From Dialister sp. UBA734 (GTDB lineage: Bacteria; Bacillota; Negativicutes; Veillonellales; Dialisteraceae): 16,274 bases of DNA. The stretch covers positions 2,041-18,314 of the forward strand of contig DBLC01000172.1 of the NCBI GenBank assembly GCA_002297935.1, given 5' to 3'. Under the pieces are notes generated by a model. It saw nothing but the letters and a program-made list of their open reading frames with translations, made no database searches and was not told the DNA's origin. Shown in pieces: positions 1 to 6,569 of this stretch. The position numbers and the translations under genes are program-made. Every line of letters starts with the position of its first letter. The stretch's first letter is position 1.

Positions 1-42
1 CTTCCACCACTACGCACTTCGCACTACTCACTACGCACTCCC
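1..42. repeat. TACGCACT-word intergenic repeat (TGCGTAATGCG family)
   Basis: Quasi-tandem copies of TACGCACT/TTCGCACTA. This is the reverse complement of the word family seen at 6295-6326, 10422-10453, 10596-10614 and 16261-16274. It lies just upstream of the HD-GYP gene. The left edge is cut by the window. Confidence 0.75.
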
Positions 43-96
43 ACAAAAACACGAATGAATAGCCAACCTTAATCCCTAAAATAGAAGGATCCTTTT

Positions 97-720
97 ATGT
101 ATAGTTCATCACTCTTTCAAAATCCCGCCACGTTTCGGGAGACCCAGGAAGCACTGGATAAAATCACATCCCATTTCATTGAGCTGATGCGCCTGAAATC
201 AGAAGACCTGTACAAGCACTCCGTCCGGGTTTCCAATTACGCAGGCGCTACCGCGGTATACATGCGCCTACCATCCAATGAAATCACCCTGATCCGATAT
301 GCTGGATTTCTCCACGATATCGGTTTAATCAGCCTGCCCAACCAGGTCCTTTCAAAAGCCCCCTATCTTTCCCGAAGAGAATTGACGCTTTTCAAGAAAC
401 ATCCCGAACTGGGAGCCAATATGCTGGAATCCATCCCGGGATGCCAGGACCTGCTCCCCTATCTCCGTTCTCATCACGAACGGTGGGACGGCACCGGATT
501 TCCCCGGCATTTGAAAAACGTAAATATTCCCTTAGGAGCTAGAATCATCGCCGTAGCGGATTACTACGACACCACCATCTACTCAGCGCCGGATTTCAAA
601 AGTCGGACCAAAGAAGACATTTCCACGGAACTCTTTTCCGGTTCCGGCATCCTCTTCGATCCAGAAGTGGTATCGGCCTTCCTGAAAGTGCTATTTCATA
701 AGAGTGAAGAAACAAAATAA
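97..720 (+). CDS. HD-GYP domain protein (putative c-di-GMP phosphodiesterase-type hydrolase)
   Basis: A 207-residue protein that is essentially a stand-alone HD-GYP domain, with no receiver, GAF or membrane segment. Visible family motifs are H41, the HD pair H73-D74 in HDIG, H102 in KHPELG, the HHERWDGTGFP signature at 126-136 (GFP in place of GYP), and D155 in IAVADYYD. These are the metal-binding residues of HD-GYP enzymes, which typically hydrolyse cyclic di-GMP. The usual Lys after HDIG is Leu77 here. The ATG follows AGAAGG at about 10 nt. The gene is convergent with the downstream flavoprotein and ends in a strong hairpin terminator. HD-GYP family membership is firm. The substrate is inferred, and another HD phosphohydrolase activity is possible because of the altered motif. 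Confidence 0.9.
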   Translation: MYSSSLFQNPATFRETQEALDKITSHFIELMRLKSEDLYKHSVRVSNYAGATAVYMRLPSNEITLIRYAGFLHDIGLISLPNQVLSKAPYLSRRELTLFKKHPELGANMLESIPGCQDLLPYLRSHHERWDGTGFPRHLKNVNIPLGARIIAVADYYDTTIYSAPDFKSRTKEDISTELFSGSGILFDPEVVSAFLKVLFHKSEETK

Positions 721-726
721 AAACGC

Positions 727-764
727 AAAGAGCCAAGAGGCAGACATGTCTCTTGGCTCTTTTT
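727..764 (+). terminator. Rho-independent terminator of the HD-GYP gene
   Basis: A perfect 13-bp stem (AAAGAGCCAAGAG with its complement) closes a 10-nt loop and is followed by a T tract. It begins 6 nt after the stop codon. Confidence 0.9.
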
Positions 765-774
765 GATGAATAGA

Positions 775-953
775 GTGACTGGTAGACTCGTGACTGGTGA
801 CTGGAATTTTCTAAGATTCCGCCAGTGTCACAGCCGCTAGCTCTTAGCTACTAGCTTCTAGTCGGCTAGCTGCTAGTAGCCAGAAGCTAGTAGCTGTGGC
901 ACAGCAGAAATCGGCGAATATTTCCCAGTCACCAGTCACCAGTCACTAGTCAC
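775..953. repeat. Nested composite palindrome between convergent genes
   Basis: The outer arms are TGACTGG words (790-806 against 922-939, 17 of 18 matching). The middle arms are GTGTCACAGC (825-834) and GCTGTGGCAC (893-902). The inner arms are AGCTACTAGCTTCT (846-859) and its exact complement (882-895). The arms come from two different word families nested in one structure of about 180 nt. The right arm ends directly at the stop codon of the flavoprotein gene. Confidence 0.85.
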
Positions 954-2573
954 CTACCCCGCAATAATCTTCAGCAAATCCCCTACGCCTTTTTTCCCGA
1001 AGTGAACCTCTTTCTCGTTCACAATCAGGCACGGCACGCTCATGATGTTATATTTCTTCTGCATTTCTGGATAATACTGCAAATCATACACATCGACGGT
1101 CACATGAGCATTCTCTGCTGCAATTCGTTCAGCGGCGGCCACCAGATCGGGACACATGGTACAGGAAAGGGAAACGGCGATATCCATGTGGATCGGTGCA
1201 GCGATAGCTTCCATTTGCTGCTGCAGGGCCGCTCCTACATCCTGTCCCGGGCCTGCTGCATTGTAGAGGGCCAAAATGAAAGAATTAAATTCATGTCCCC
1301 CTGGCACGCCATGGAAGTTCATGCCTTTTTCCTTTCCCTGCCCATCAGAAATCACGATGGTATTTTTCCGTTCTTCTGTGGCGGGTTTGATTTCATAGGA
1401 AATCTTGTCGCACAGATCTGATAGTTCGGCCAGAAGTTTCTTATTTTCCTCTGACTGGGAACTGTGGTCTGTGTACAACGTGAGCAGCAACGGCTGTTCC
1501 AATCTTGCCAGTACCGGTGCCAATGCTTCTCTAGTTTCATCGTCCAGGAACGCTCCGGTTTCCGCTTTCGGTGCCGTCGGTGTTTCCTTTGGCTGCTGGA
1601 CTGGTTTCTTTACATAATTTCGTTTGAGATGCAATTTTCTGTACTGATTTCCCAGGTATTTCTCCAACGCCGTAGCGGCCACGGCCCCGTCAGACACGGC
1701 AGTCACCACTTGCCGCAGATTCTTCACACAAATATCGCCAGCTGCATAGACCCCGTCCAGATTGGTTTTCTGTTCGCCGTCGGTCACCACATAGCCTTGG
1801 GGGTTCAAAGTCACTTTTCCTTGAAGCAATCCATTTTCTGGGGCATAGCCTACAAAAACGAAAACCCCATAAAATTCTCCAGGTTCCGCCTGATAGACCG
1901 TTTCTTCTCCAGATTTTCTATCTTTCAGAATCACCTGCCGAACGGCCATATCCCCTTCGATGCGTTCCACCTGGGTATGGTAGAGCACAGTCACCTGAGG
2001 ATGTTCTTTCAATTCGTCTACGGCAGCAGAAGAAATAGAGAAATCATCCCCCCGGACCACTTGGTAAATACGTTTGGCGTATTTCGTCAGAAATAAAGCT
2101 TCTTCTACCGCCGCATAGCCACCGCCGATGACAAAAATATCTTTGCCGGTGAAAAATTCTCCATCACAAGTGGCACAATAGGCCACCCCGTGACCACGGA
2201 AATCCGATTCTCCAGTGAATCCGGCCAACCGAGGATGGGCCCCGGCCGCATAGACTACGCCTAAAGTCACAAAGTCCCCATGATCGGTATGAACAGTCTT
2301 ATAGTCTCCTTCCAGGTCGAGACTGGTCACCGTGGCAGTCAAAAATTCAGCACCAAAGGCTTTGGCCTGCCGCACCATCTCCTGGGTCAGCTTTTCTCCG
2401 TTGGTGGAAAACACGCCGGGATAATTGACCACTTCGGACGTAATGGTAATCTGTCCGCCCATTTTTTCTTTTTCAATCACCAGCACACGGAACCGCGCCC
2501 TTGCCATATAAATAGCAGCAGAAAGCCCCGCCGGACCTCCGCCCACAATGATAGCATCATATTGGATAGCCAT
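954..2573 (-). CDS. AhpF-homolog: thioredoxin-reductase-like flavoprotein with C-terminal thioredoxin-fold domains
   Basis: A 539-residue protein that probably passes NAD(P)H electrons to the AhpC peroxidase encoded just upstream. Residues 1-310 are a thioredoxin reductase module: FAD-binding GGGPAG at 11-16, redox pair C133-A-T-C136, nucleotide-binding GGGYAA at 150-155, and YAAGD near 277-280. A linker at about 315-345 leads to two thioredoxin-like folds. The second carries C471-T-M-C474 followed by PDLV, as in the N-terminal domain of AhpF. The domain order is therefore the reverse of classical AhpF. It matches the TIGRFAM-described AhpF-homolog family found beside ahpC where true ahpF is absent. 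The start at 2573 is chosen for GGGGAG 7 nt upstream. The longer reading frame would begin inside a repeat hairpin. The basic motif of NADPH-type TrxR is replaced by VVRGDD, so NADH is possible. Confidence 0.9.
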   Translation of the reverse strand: MAIQYDAIIVGGGPAGLSAAIYMARARFRVLVIEKEKMGGQITITSEVVNYPGVFSTNGEKLTQEMVRQAKAFGAEFLTATVTSLDLEGDYKTVHTDHGDFVTLGVVYAAGAHPRLAGFTGESDFRGHGVAYCATCDGEFFTGKDIFVIGGGYAAVEEALFLTKYAKRIYQVVRGDDFSISSAAVDELKEHPQVTVLYHTQVERIEGDMAVRQVILKDRKSGEETVYQAEPGEFYGVFVFVGYAPENGLLQGKVTLNPQGYVVTDGEQKTNLDGVYAAGDICVKNLRQVVTAVSDGAVAATALEKYLGNQYRKLHLKRNYVKKPVQQPKETPTAPKAETGAFLDDETREALAPVLARLEQPLLLTLYTDHSSQSEENKKLLAELSDLCDKISYEIKPATEERKNTIVISDGQGKEKGMNFHGVPGGHEFNSFILALYNAAGPGQDVGAALQQQMEAIAAPIHMDIAVSLSCTMCPDLVAAAERIAAENAHVTVDVYDLQYYPEMQKKYNIMSVPCLIVNEKEVHFGKKGVGDLLKIIAG

Positions 2574-2597
2574 TTCTTTCTCCCCATTTCTATCAAA

Positions 2598-2627
2598 AAG
2601 GTTATGCCCTTCGGGCAAGGTTATGTC
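2598..2627. repeat. GGTTAT-word repeat with small GC hairpin in the flavoprotein leader
   Basis: Two AAGGTTATG words flank a TGCCC/GGGCA stem with a 3-nt loop. The element lies 25-54 nt upstream of the chosen start codon and is related to the C-type palindrome at 2672-2742. Confidence 0.6.
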
Positions 2628-2671
2628 CTATAATACGTGTCCCCTAACAATTCAACAGAGCTGATAGAATT

Positions 2672-2742
2672 AAAGGTTATAAAAGGGTTATACCGTACTC
2701 GGAATAACCCTTTTTAACCCTTATAACCCTTTTAACCTTTTA
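2672..2742. repeat. GGTTATAAAAGGGTTAT palindrome between ahpC and the flavoprotein gene
   Basis: The left arm (2672-2691) pairs with 2723-2740, allowing a two-base gap. The right side carries further tandem TAACCCTTT words. It sits 42 nt after the ahpC stop in the intercistronic gap. No T tract follows on the minus strand, so it may be a processing or stability element instead of a full terminator (inference). Confidence 0.8.
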
Positions 2743-2783
2743 CAATAAACCATTTCACATGGTTAGAAACTTGCGTCAAAAGC

Positions 2784-3347
2784 TTAGAGCTTCCCAACCA
2801 AGTCAAAGGATGGTTTCAGTGTCTTTGCGCCGGGCTGCCATTTTGCTGGGCAGACTTCATCACCGTGTTCATATACGAACTGTGCAGCCTGTACCTTGCG
2901 GAGCAGTTCATCGGCGTTACGGCCGATATTGCCAGCGCTCACTTCATAGAGTACCACTTCGCCTTTTGGATTGATCACGAAAGTGCCTCTTTCGGTGAGG
3001 CCATCGTTTTCGATGTAAATATCCAGTTCCTTGGACAGTTTGCCAGTCGGGTCCCCTACCATCGGATAGGTCACCTTGCCAACCGCTTCAGAAGATTCAT
3101 GCCATGCTTTGTGAACAAAGTGGGTGTCACAGGACACAGAATAGATTTCGCAGCCAATCTTCTGGAATTCTGCATATTTCCCCTGCAAATCTTCCAATTC
3201 GGTGGGGCATACGAAAGTGAAATCGGCTGGGTAGAAGAAGAGTACGCTCCACTTGCCCTGTAAATCCTGATCGGTTACTTCGATAAATTCACCATTCTGG
3301 TACGCATTGAGTTTGAATTCGCTGATTTTCTTTCCGTTGAGAGACAT
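2784..3347 (-). CDS. ahpC: Alkyl hydroperoxide reductase subunit C (typical 2-Cys peroxiredoxin)
   Basis: A cytoplasmic peroxidase that reduces H2O2 and organic hydroperoxides. At 187 residues it has the same length as the enterobacterial protein. The peroxidatic cysteine is C47 in FTFVCPTE, and the resolving cysteine is C166 in GDEVCPAKW. Both sit at the canonical spacing, and the C-terminal KPSFDLVGKL tail of AhpC1-type enzymes is present. The ATG lies 8 nt after AGGAGG. The gene is transcribed from the promoter at 3506-3534 through a leader of about 150 nt that contains a CTAGGG-type repeat. The probable reductase partner is the next gene on the same strand, 210 nt downstream across the 2672-2742 palindrome. 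Confidence 0.97.
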   Translation of the reverse strand: MSLNGKKISEFKLNAYQNGEFIEVTDQDLQGKWSVLFFYPADFTFVCPTELEDLQGKYAEFQKIGCEIYSVSCDTHFVHKAWHESSEAVGKVTYPMVGDPTGKLSKELDIYIENDGLTERGTFVINPKGEVVLYEVSAGNIGRNADELLRKVQAAQFVYEHGDEVCPAKWQPGAKTLKPSFDLVGKL

Positions 3348-3400
3348 AATAGTTTCCTCCTGTTTTTTACATTCAATTTGATGAAATACATGAATAATAA

Positions 3401-3429
3401 GTAGCTAGGAATTAGGCCCTAGGAATTCG
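3401..3429. repeat. CTAGGAATTAGGCCCTAGG-type repeat in the ahpC leader
   Basis: A CTAGG/AATTAGG word array. In the gene's direction it reads as CCTAGGGCCTAATTCCTAGC, like the copies upstream of lgt (9603-9633) and cobO (15622-15652). Confidence 0.7.
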
Positions 3430-3505
3430 CTCCTTCAGCCACCTAACTATGACAGCCCATTCACTTCATCGAGTGTTTACGAACTGTATTTAACTTTCTG
3501 AATGT

Positions 3506-3534
3506 ATTATACAATTCAAATCGGCAAATGTCAA
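3506..3534 (-). promoter_or_regulatory. Sigma-A promoter for ahpC
   Basis: On the minus strand, TTGACA (3534-3529) and TATAAT (3511-3506) are separated by exactly 17 nt, a consensus vegetative promoter. It lies about 150 nt upstream of the ahpC ATG. I did not find a convincing PerR box over it. Confidence 0.85.
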
Positions 3535-3633
3535 TATACTATTTCTAAATTTATCAATTTATTTTTATTGTTATCGATATAGCATTTGGTATATCACTAC
3601 CACTTCCAGAAAAAGATGTTAGAGTACTATATA

Positions 3634-3764
3634 GGTTACTCAGGTTGCTAAGGTTTCTCAAGTTTCTCAGGTTCCTCGAATGAGCTGATAAACTAACATC
3701 TATAGGCACATTCGAAGAACCTGAGCATCCTGAGCCACTTGAGAAACCTCAGTAACCTGTAACC
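3634..3764. repeat. Large GGTTTCTCAGG-word imperfect palindrome
   Basis: The left arm (3634-3681) consists of tandem GGTTxCTCA words ending in CTCGAATG. The right arm (3709-3764) reads back the complement, ending in GTAACC. The apical segment GGCACATTCG is also found, as complement, at about 9209-9221 in another copy. No gene is present here. Confidence 0.85.
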
Positions 3765-3802
3765 ACAAGCGAAATCATGCTTACTGACTCAAAATCAGAG
3801 CA

Positions 3803-3969
3803 CCACAAAGAAGCATGGTTGCCTGATAGAACCATAATGATGACCCCCATTAATCGGCAGCAGTGCTTTTCATATATCCCGAAAGACATACTAGCTCTAG
3901 GCTCAGTCGTAGCAGGCTGAACATCAGAAATTGGTGTTTGGATAGGCTTCCATGCTTCTTTAGTTGTGG
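3803..3969. other. 167-bp element bounded by 16-bp inverted repeats
   Basis: CCACAAAGAAGCATGG (3803-3818) is repeated inverted at 3950-3969 with a 4-nt insertion. GCCT/AGGC (3821-3824 and 3944-3947) extends the stem. The interior is not built from the simple words of the neighbouring palindromes. It could be a structured RNA, a small non-autonomous mobile element, or a further class of intergenic palindrome. No function is assigned. Confidence 0.55.
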
Positions 3970-3972
3970 TAG

Positions 3973-4046
3973 CTAGTGGCTCGTGACTAGTGACTAGAGA
4001 CTAGGAAAAGTATTTCCAATCACGAGTCACCAGTCCACTAGTCACC
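3973..4046. repeat. TGACTAG/CTAGTCAC palindrome
   Basis: A left arm of GTGACTAGTGACTAG words (3982-4004) faces a right arm with GAGTCACCAGTCCACTAGTC (4024-4043). This is the TGACTGG word family. Confidence 0.8.
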
Positions 4047-4306
4047 GATGGTATCCATTTTCATACATAGTGATACAAGCTATGCATAAATACGGTTTTC
4101 AGCTCGTTGGCGGGCCCGCTTCCTTGCTGGGTTCGGAAAATCGACATCTCAAATTTTTGTCTCCGCCGGTTTGAAAAATCCCGGTCCTTAAAGTTCGTAC
4201 TTCCAGTATTTCTCTCACCCACATCAACAATCCGGAAAGATTTCTTTTTTCCTCTCCATCAATATAGTAGCAATAGAATGCCATTTCGGAACATGAGCAT
4301 GAAAAA
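4047..4306. other. Gene-free segment with a GC-rich island
   Basis: There is no convincing gene. It contains an imperfect palindrome, CATACATAG with CTATGCATA (about 4062-4089). A GC-rich island at 4098-4200 begins with the perfect palindrome GCGGGCCCGC (4110-4119). A 61-codon minus-strand frame crosses the island, but it has no Shine-Dalgarno sequence and no recognisable domain, so it is not called. Confidence 0.4.
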
Positions 4307-4527
4307 AGTTTCTTAGGTTCCTAAAGCTTCTCAGGTTTCTCAGGTTCCTTGAATTTGCTAAAACAACGTTAGAGAAAGCAATGTATTTTACGACGCCCTC
4401 TATAAAGCACAACTATCACTAATCAAAATGACGATACGATAATACCACTTGCATCTATAACTGCATTCGAGAAACCTGAGGAACTTTAGCAACTTGAGAA
4501 ACCTGAGGAACCTGAGGAACCTGTAAC
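4307..4527. repeat. Second GGTTTCTCAGG-word palindrome with a long loop
   Basis: The left arm (4307-4354) of GTTTCT/AGGTTCC words faces a right arm (4464-4527) of GAGAAACCTGAGGAAC words. The loop of about 110 nt is AT-rich. It has the same design as 3634-3764, but the loop is longer and the arms have diverged. Confidence 0.8.
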
Positions 4528-4534
4528 CCCTAAC

Positions 4535-4574
4535 AAAAAAACAGCATGCAGATCTCAAAAATCCACATGCCGTT
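4535..4574 (-). terminator. Rho-independent terminator of serS
   Basis: On the minus strand, AACGGCATG pairs with CATGCTGTT (9 bp with one G-U) around a 17-nt loop and is followed by seven T. It lies about 50 nt after the serS stop. Confidence 0.7.
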
Positions 4575-4584
4575 CTTATATTTC

Positions 4585-4614
4585 CTAGTCACCAGTCCAC
4601 CAGTCACTAGTAAC
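4585..4614. repeat. CACCAGTCCACCAGTCAC half-palindrome abutting serS
   Basis: A single arm of the TGACTGG family lies 8 nt past the serS stop, between the stop and the terminator. No facing arm lies within 100 nt. Confidence 0.7.
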
Positions 4615-4622
4615 CAAATAGA

Positions 4623-5936
4623 TTATTCTTTATCAGCCGGTTTAGAGCTCTTGAAGCCTTCTCTTTTGCCGATCACGGTGACGCCATTCATGTATGGTAC
4701 CAATACGTCCGGTACTTTGATGGTGCCGTCAGCCTGCTGGTAGTTTTCCATGATAGCAGCCACGGTTCTGCCAACAGCCAGACCAGAGCCATTCAGGGTA
4801 TGAACGAATTCTGGTTTTGCTCCCGGTGCACGACGGAAACGAATGTTAGCGCGGCGAGCCTGGAAGTCAAGGCAGTTGGAGCAGGAAGAAATTTCTCTGT
4901 ACTTGTTTTGGGCAGGCATCCATACTTCAATATCATAGGTCTTTGCGGAGGAGAAACCGATATCGCCTGTGCAGAGGCATACTACATGGTACGGAATCTT
5001 CAAGAGCTGCAGAATCTTTTCTGCTTCAGCAGTCAGGGATTCCAATTCATCCCAGCTGTCTTCCGGTTTGCAATATTTCACCATTTCTACTTTGTGGAAC
5101 TGGTGCTGACGAATGAGACCGCGGGTATCTTTACCAGCAGAACCAGCTTCTTTACGGAAGCATGGGGTCAGTGCAGTCAGATGAACAGGAAGAATATTTC
5201 CATCCAGAATTTCACCGGAGAAATAGTTGGTCAGCGGTACTTCTGCGGTTGGGGTCATGTACATGCTTTCCCCTTCTACTTTGTACATGTCATCGGCGAA
5301 TTTCGGAAGCTGACCGGTACCCTGCATGGATTTGCCATTGATGATGTACGGCGGAATCACTTCGGTGTAGTCATTCTGCTGGGTGTGAACGTCCAGCATG
5401 AAGTTGTAAACCGCTCTTTCCAGACGAGCTGCCTGGGACAGATAGAAATAGAAACGAGCACCGGAGACTTTGCCGGCTCTTTCAGCATCCAGAATGCCCA
5501 GGGTATCGCCCAATTCGTAATGGGCTTTGATCGGGAAATCAAATGTCGGAATTTCGCCCCATTTACGAACTTCTGGGTTTTCGCTGTCATCTTTACCAAC
5601 CGGTACAGACTTGTCGCACATATTCGGAATGTGAAGAAGCAGTTCATTCAGTTTGGTTTCTACTTCGTTCAGTTCTTTATCGATATCGGAAATCTTCTTG
5701 CCGACTTCACGCATAGCAGCGATCGCATCGGCTGCATCTTCGCCATTCTTCTTAGCCTGAGCAATTTTCTTGGATTCCGCATTCTTTTCGCTCTTCAGGG
5801 CTTCGGTCTGCTGCAACAGTTCTCTTCTCTTTTCATCCAGAGCTAGAACTTCATCCAAGTCAAATGGATTGTGACGATTCTGCAGATTGGTCTTTACTTC
5901 TTCTGCATGATCTCTGATAAATTTCATGTCTAACAT
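4623..5936 (-). CDS. serS: Seryl-tRNA synthetase
   Basis: A class II aminoacyl-tRNA synthetase that charges tRNA-Ser (and tRNA-Sec where present). Its 437 residues are a normal length. The N-terminal MLDMKFIRDH segment and a Lys/Glu-rich coiled-coil arm (about 30-105) bind the tRNA long variable arm. The catalytic core shows TPTAEVPLTN (228-237), motif 2 FRKEAG (260-265) with RQHQFHKVE, and motif 3 GSGLAVGRTVAAIME (383-397). The ATG follows AGGAG at 8 nt. Expression is controlled by the T-box leader immediately upstream, and a terminator follows at 4535-4574. The gene stands alone as a transcription unit. Confidence 0.98.
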   Translation of the reverse strand: MLDMKFIRDHAEEVKTNLQNRHNPFDLDEVLALDEKRRELLQQTEALKSEKNAESKKIAQAKKNGEDAADAIAAMREVGKKISDIDKELNEVETKLNELLLHIPNMCDKSVPVGKDDSENPEVRKWGEIPTFDFPIKAHYELGDTLGILDAERAGKVSGARFYFYLSQAARLERAVYNFMLDVHTQQNDYTEVIPPYIINGKSMQGTGQLPKFADDMYKVEGESMYMTPTAEVPLTNYFSGEILDGNILPVHLTALTPCFRKEAGSAGKDTRGLIRQHQFHKVEMVKYCKPEDSWDELESLTAEAEKILQLLKIPYHVVCLCTGDIGFSSAKTYDIEVWMPAQNKYREISSCSNCLDFQARRANIRFRRAPGAKPEFVHTLNGSGLAVGRTVAAIMENYQQADGTIKVPDVLVPYMNGVTVIGKREGFKSSKPADKE

Positions 5937-5958
5937 AGGTATCTCTCCTTTGAAATAA

Positions 5959-6029
5959 TTGTTGCTGGTTGTTGGTTGTTAGTTGTTTGGATTATTTTCT
6001 AACAACTAACAACCAACAACTATCAACAA
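5959..6029. repeat. GTTGTTGGTTGTTAG palindrome between T-box and serS
   Basis: The 29-nt left arm (5959-5987) and 29-nt right arm (6001-6029) match as complements with three mismatches, around a 13-nt loop. It lies downstream of the T-box terminator, so only read-through transcripts contain it. Confidence 0.85.
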
Positions 6030-6040
6030 AATAAGCAAAT

Positions 6041-6243
6041 AAAAAAACTCCATCCCTCCATGGGACGAAGTCATCGCGGTGCCACCCAATTTGCTTTAAG
6101 CCAGCTCATAGTTTGTATCGGTATCTCACCGTCCGATTCTTCACCGGCCGCTCCTGAGTGGAAACTTTCTCTTCTGCCAGGGTTCTCACCAACCACCCTG
6201 TCTCTGAAAGACATCTGAAAAAGATTTTCTCTTTCCCTGCGTT
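6041..6243 (-). promoter_or_regulatory. Serine-specific T-box leader (tRNA-sensing attenuator)
   Basis: The conserved antiterminator motif TGGGTGGCACCGCG (6088-6075 on the minus strand) presents UGGC, which matches a tRNA ending in GCCA. That is a G discriminator, as expected for tRNA-Ser. A candidate UCC serine specifier codon followed by A lies at 6162-6160. Upstream, GGTTGGTGAGAACC is the usual stem I motif. The competing terminator is ACTTCGTCCC paired with GGGATGGAGT and followed by seven T (6072-6041). Uncharged tRNA-Ser should favour antitermination and serS expression. Confidence 0.95.
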
Positions 6244-6249
6244 GTTCCT

Positions 6250-6278
6250 ATTATAGCCACTTGAGTTAGAGTTTGCAA
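6250..6278 (-). promoter_or_regulatory. Sigma-A promoter of the serS T-box transcript
   Basis: TTGCAA (6278-6273) and TATAAT (6255-6250) on the minus strand have a 17-nt spacer. Initiation would fall near 6243, at the 5' end of the T-box. Confidence 0.8.
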
Positions 6279-6294
6279 GGGGAAATTGGGGTTA

Positions 6295-6340
6295 AATGCG
6301 TAATGCGAAGTGCGTAGTGCGTAATGGTAGTAGCGGCGCA
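6295..6340. repeat. TGCGTAATGCG repeat plus CGGCGCATCAAA module
   Basis: Positions 6295-6326 are identical over 32 nt to 10422-10453 at the end of lgt. The following GCGGCGCATCAAA recurs after the minus-strand copy near lgt/glpX (10563-10589), which shows a composite unit. Confidence 0.85.
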
Positions 6341-6412
6341 TCAAAAAGAAATATAAAAGGTTATTATTCTGCTGACTTCTATACCAATCATAGTTTCTCG
6401 ACCGCTAACCAC

Positions 6413-6478
6413 AAGGTTATAAAGGGTTATGAACAGGTTACGAGAAAAACATAACCCTTTATAACCTTTTTAACCTTA
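6413..6478. repeat. GGTTATAAAGGGTTAT palindrome
   Basis: A perfect 19-bp inverted repeat (6413-6431 against 6450-6468) with an 18-nt loop. An extra TTTTTAACCTT word follows on the right. It is the same family as 2672-2742. Confidence 0.85.
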
Positions 6479-6533
6479 ATACAAGCGATTGATTCTCCAT
6501 GTTTAATATAGAAATCAACAGAATAATAACCCA

Positions 6534-6563
6534 TAAAAAAAGGCAAGGCTCAGCACCTCACCT
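6534..6563 (-). terminator. Terminator of the rnmV-rsmA operon
   Basis: On the minus strand, AGGTGAGG pairs with CCTTGCCT (two wobble pairs) around a 7-nt loop and is followed by seven T. It begins 7 nt past the rsmA stop. Confidence 0.75.
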
Positions 6564-6569
6564 ATTTCC

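Noticed and set aside
1..42. Possible CRISPR-like array from repeated short words
   Set aside because: The words are about 8 nt with no spacers, and the same pattern occurs as palindrome arms elsewhere. No cas genes are present.
2574..2618. Longer start for the flavoprotein (15 extra residues)
   Set aside because: The extension is encoded by a repeat hairpin and lacks a ribosome binding site, whereas the internal ATG at 2573 has GGGGAG at good spacing.
3348..3550. PerR operator at the ahpC promoter
   Set aside because: The region is AT-rich, but no site close to TTATAATNATTATAA overlaps the promoter.
3777..3920. A 47-codon plus-strand open frame beginning MLTDSKSEHH
   Set aside because: It has no Shine-Dalgarno sequence, is rich in ATA/CTA/GTA codons unlike the real genes here, and runs through the inverted-repeat-bounded element. 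Treated as chance.
3803..3969. 6S RNA or cobalamin riboswitch identity for the inverted-repeat element
   Set aside because: The closing stem is suggestive, but I could not pair the interior into a 6S-like helix, and no B12-box sequence is present on either strand.
4099..4284. A 61-codon minus-strand open frame across the GC-rich island
   Set aside because: No ribosome binding site, no recognisable domain, and an overlapping frame is open on the other strand. Left as a non-coding segment with a finding.
4800..5846. A 348-codon plus-strand open frame opposite serS
   Set aside because: It is an antisense shadow of serS, whose motifs are unmistakable. The frame has no ribosome binding site and no family features.
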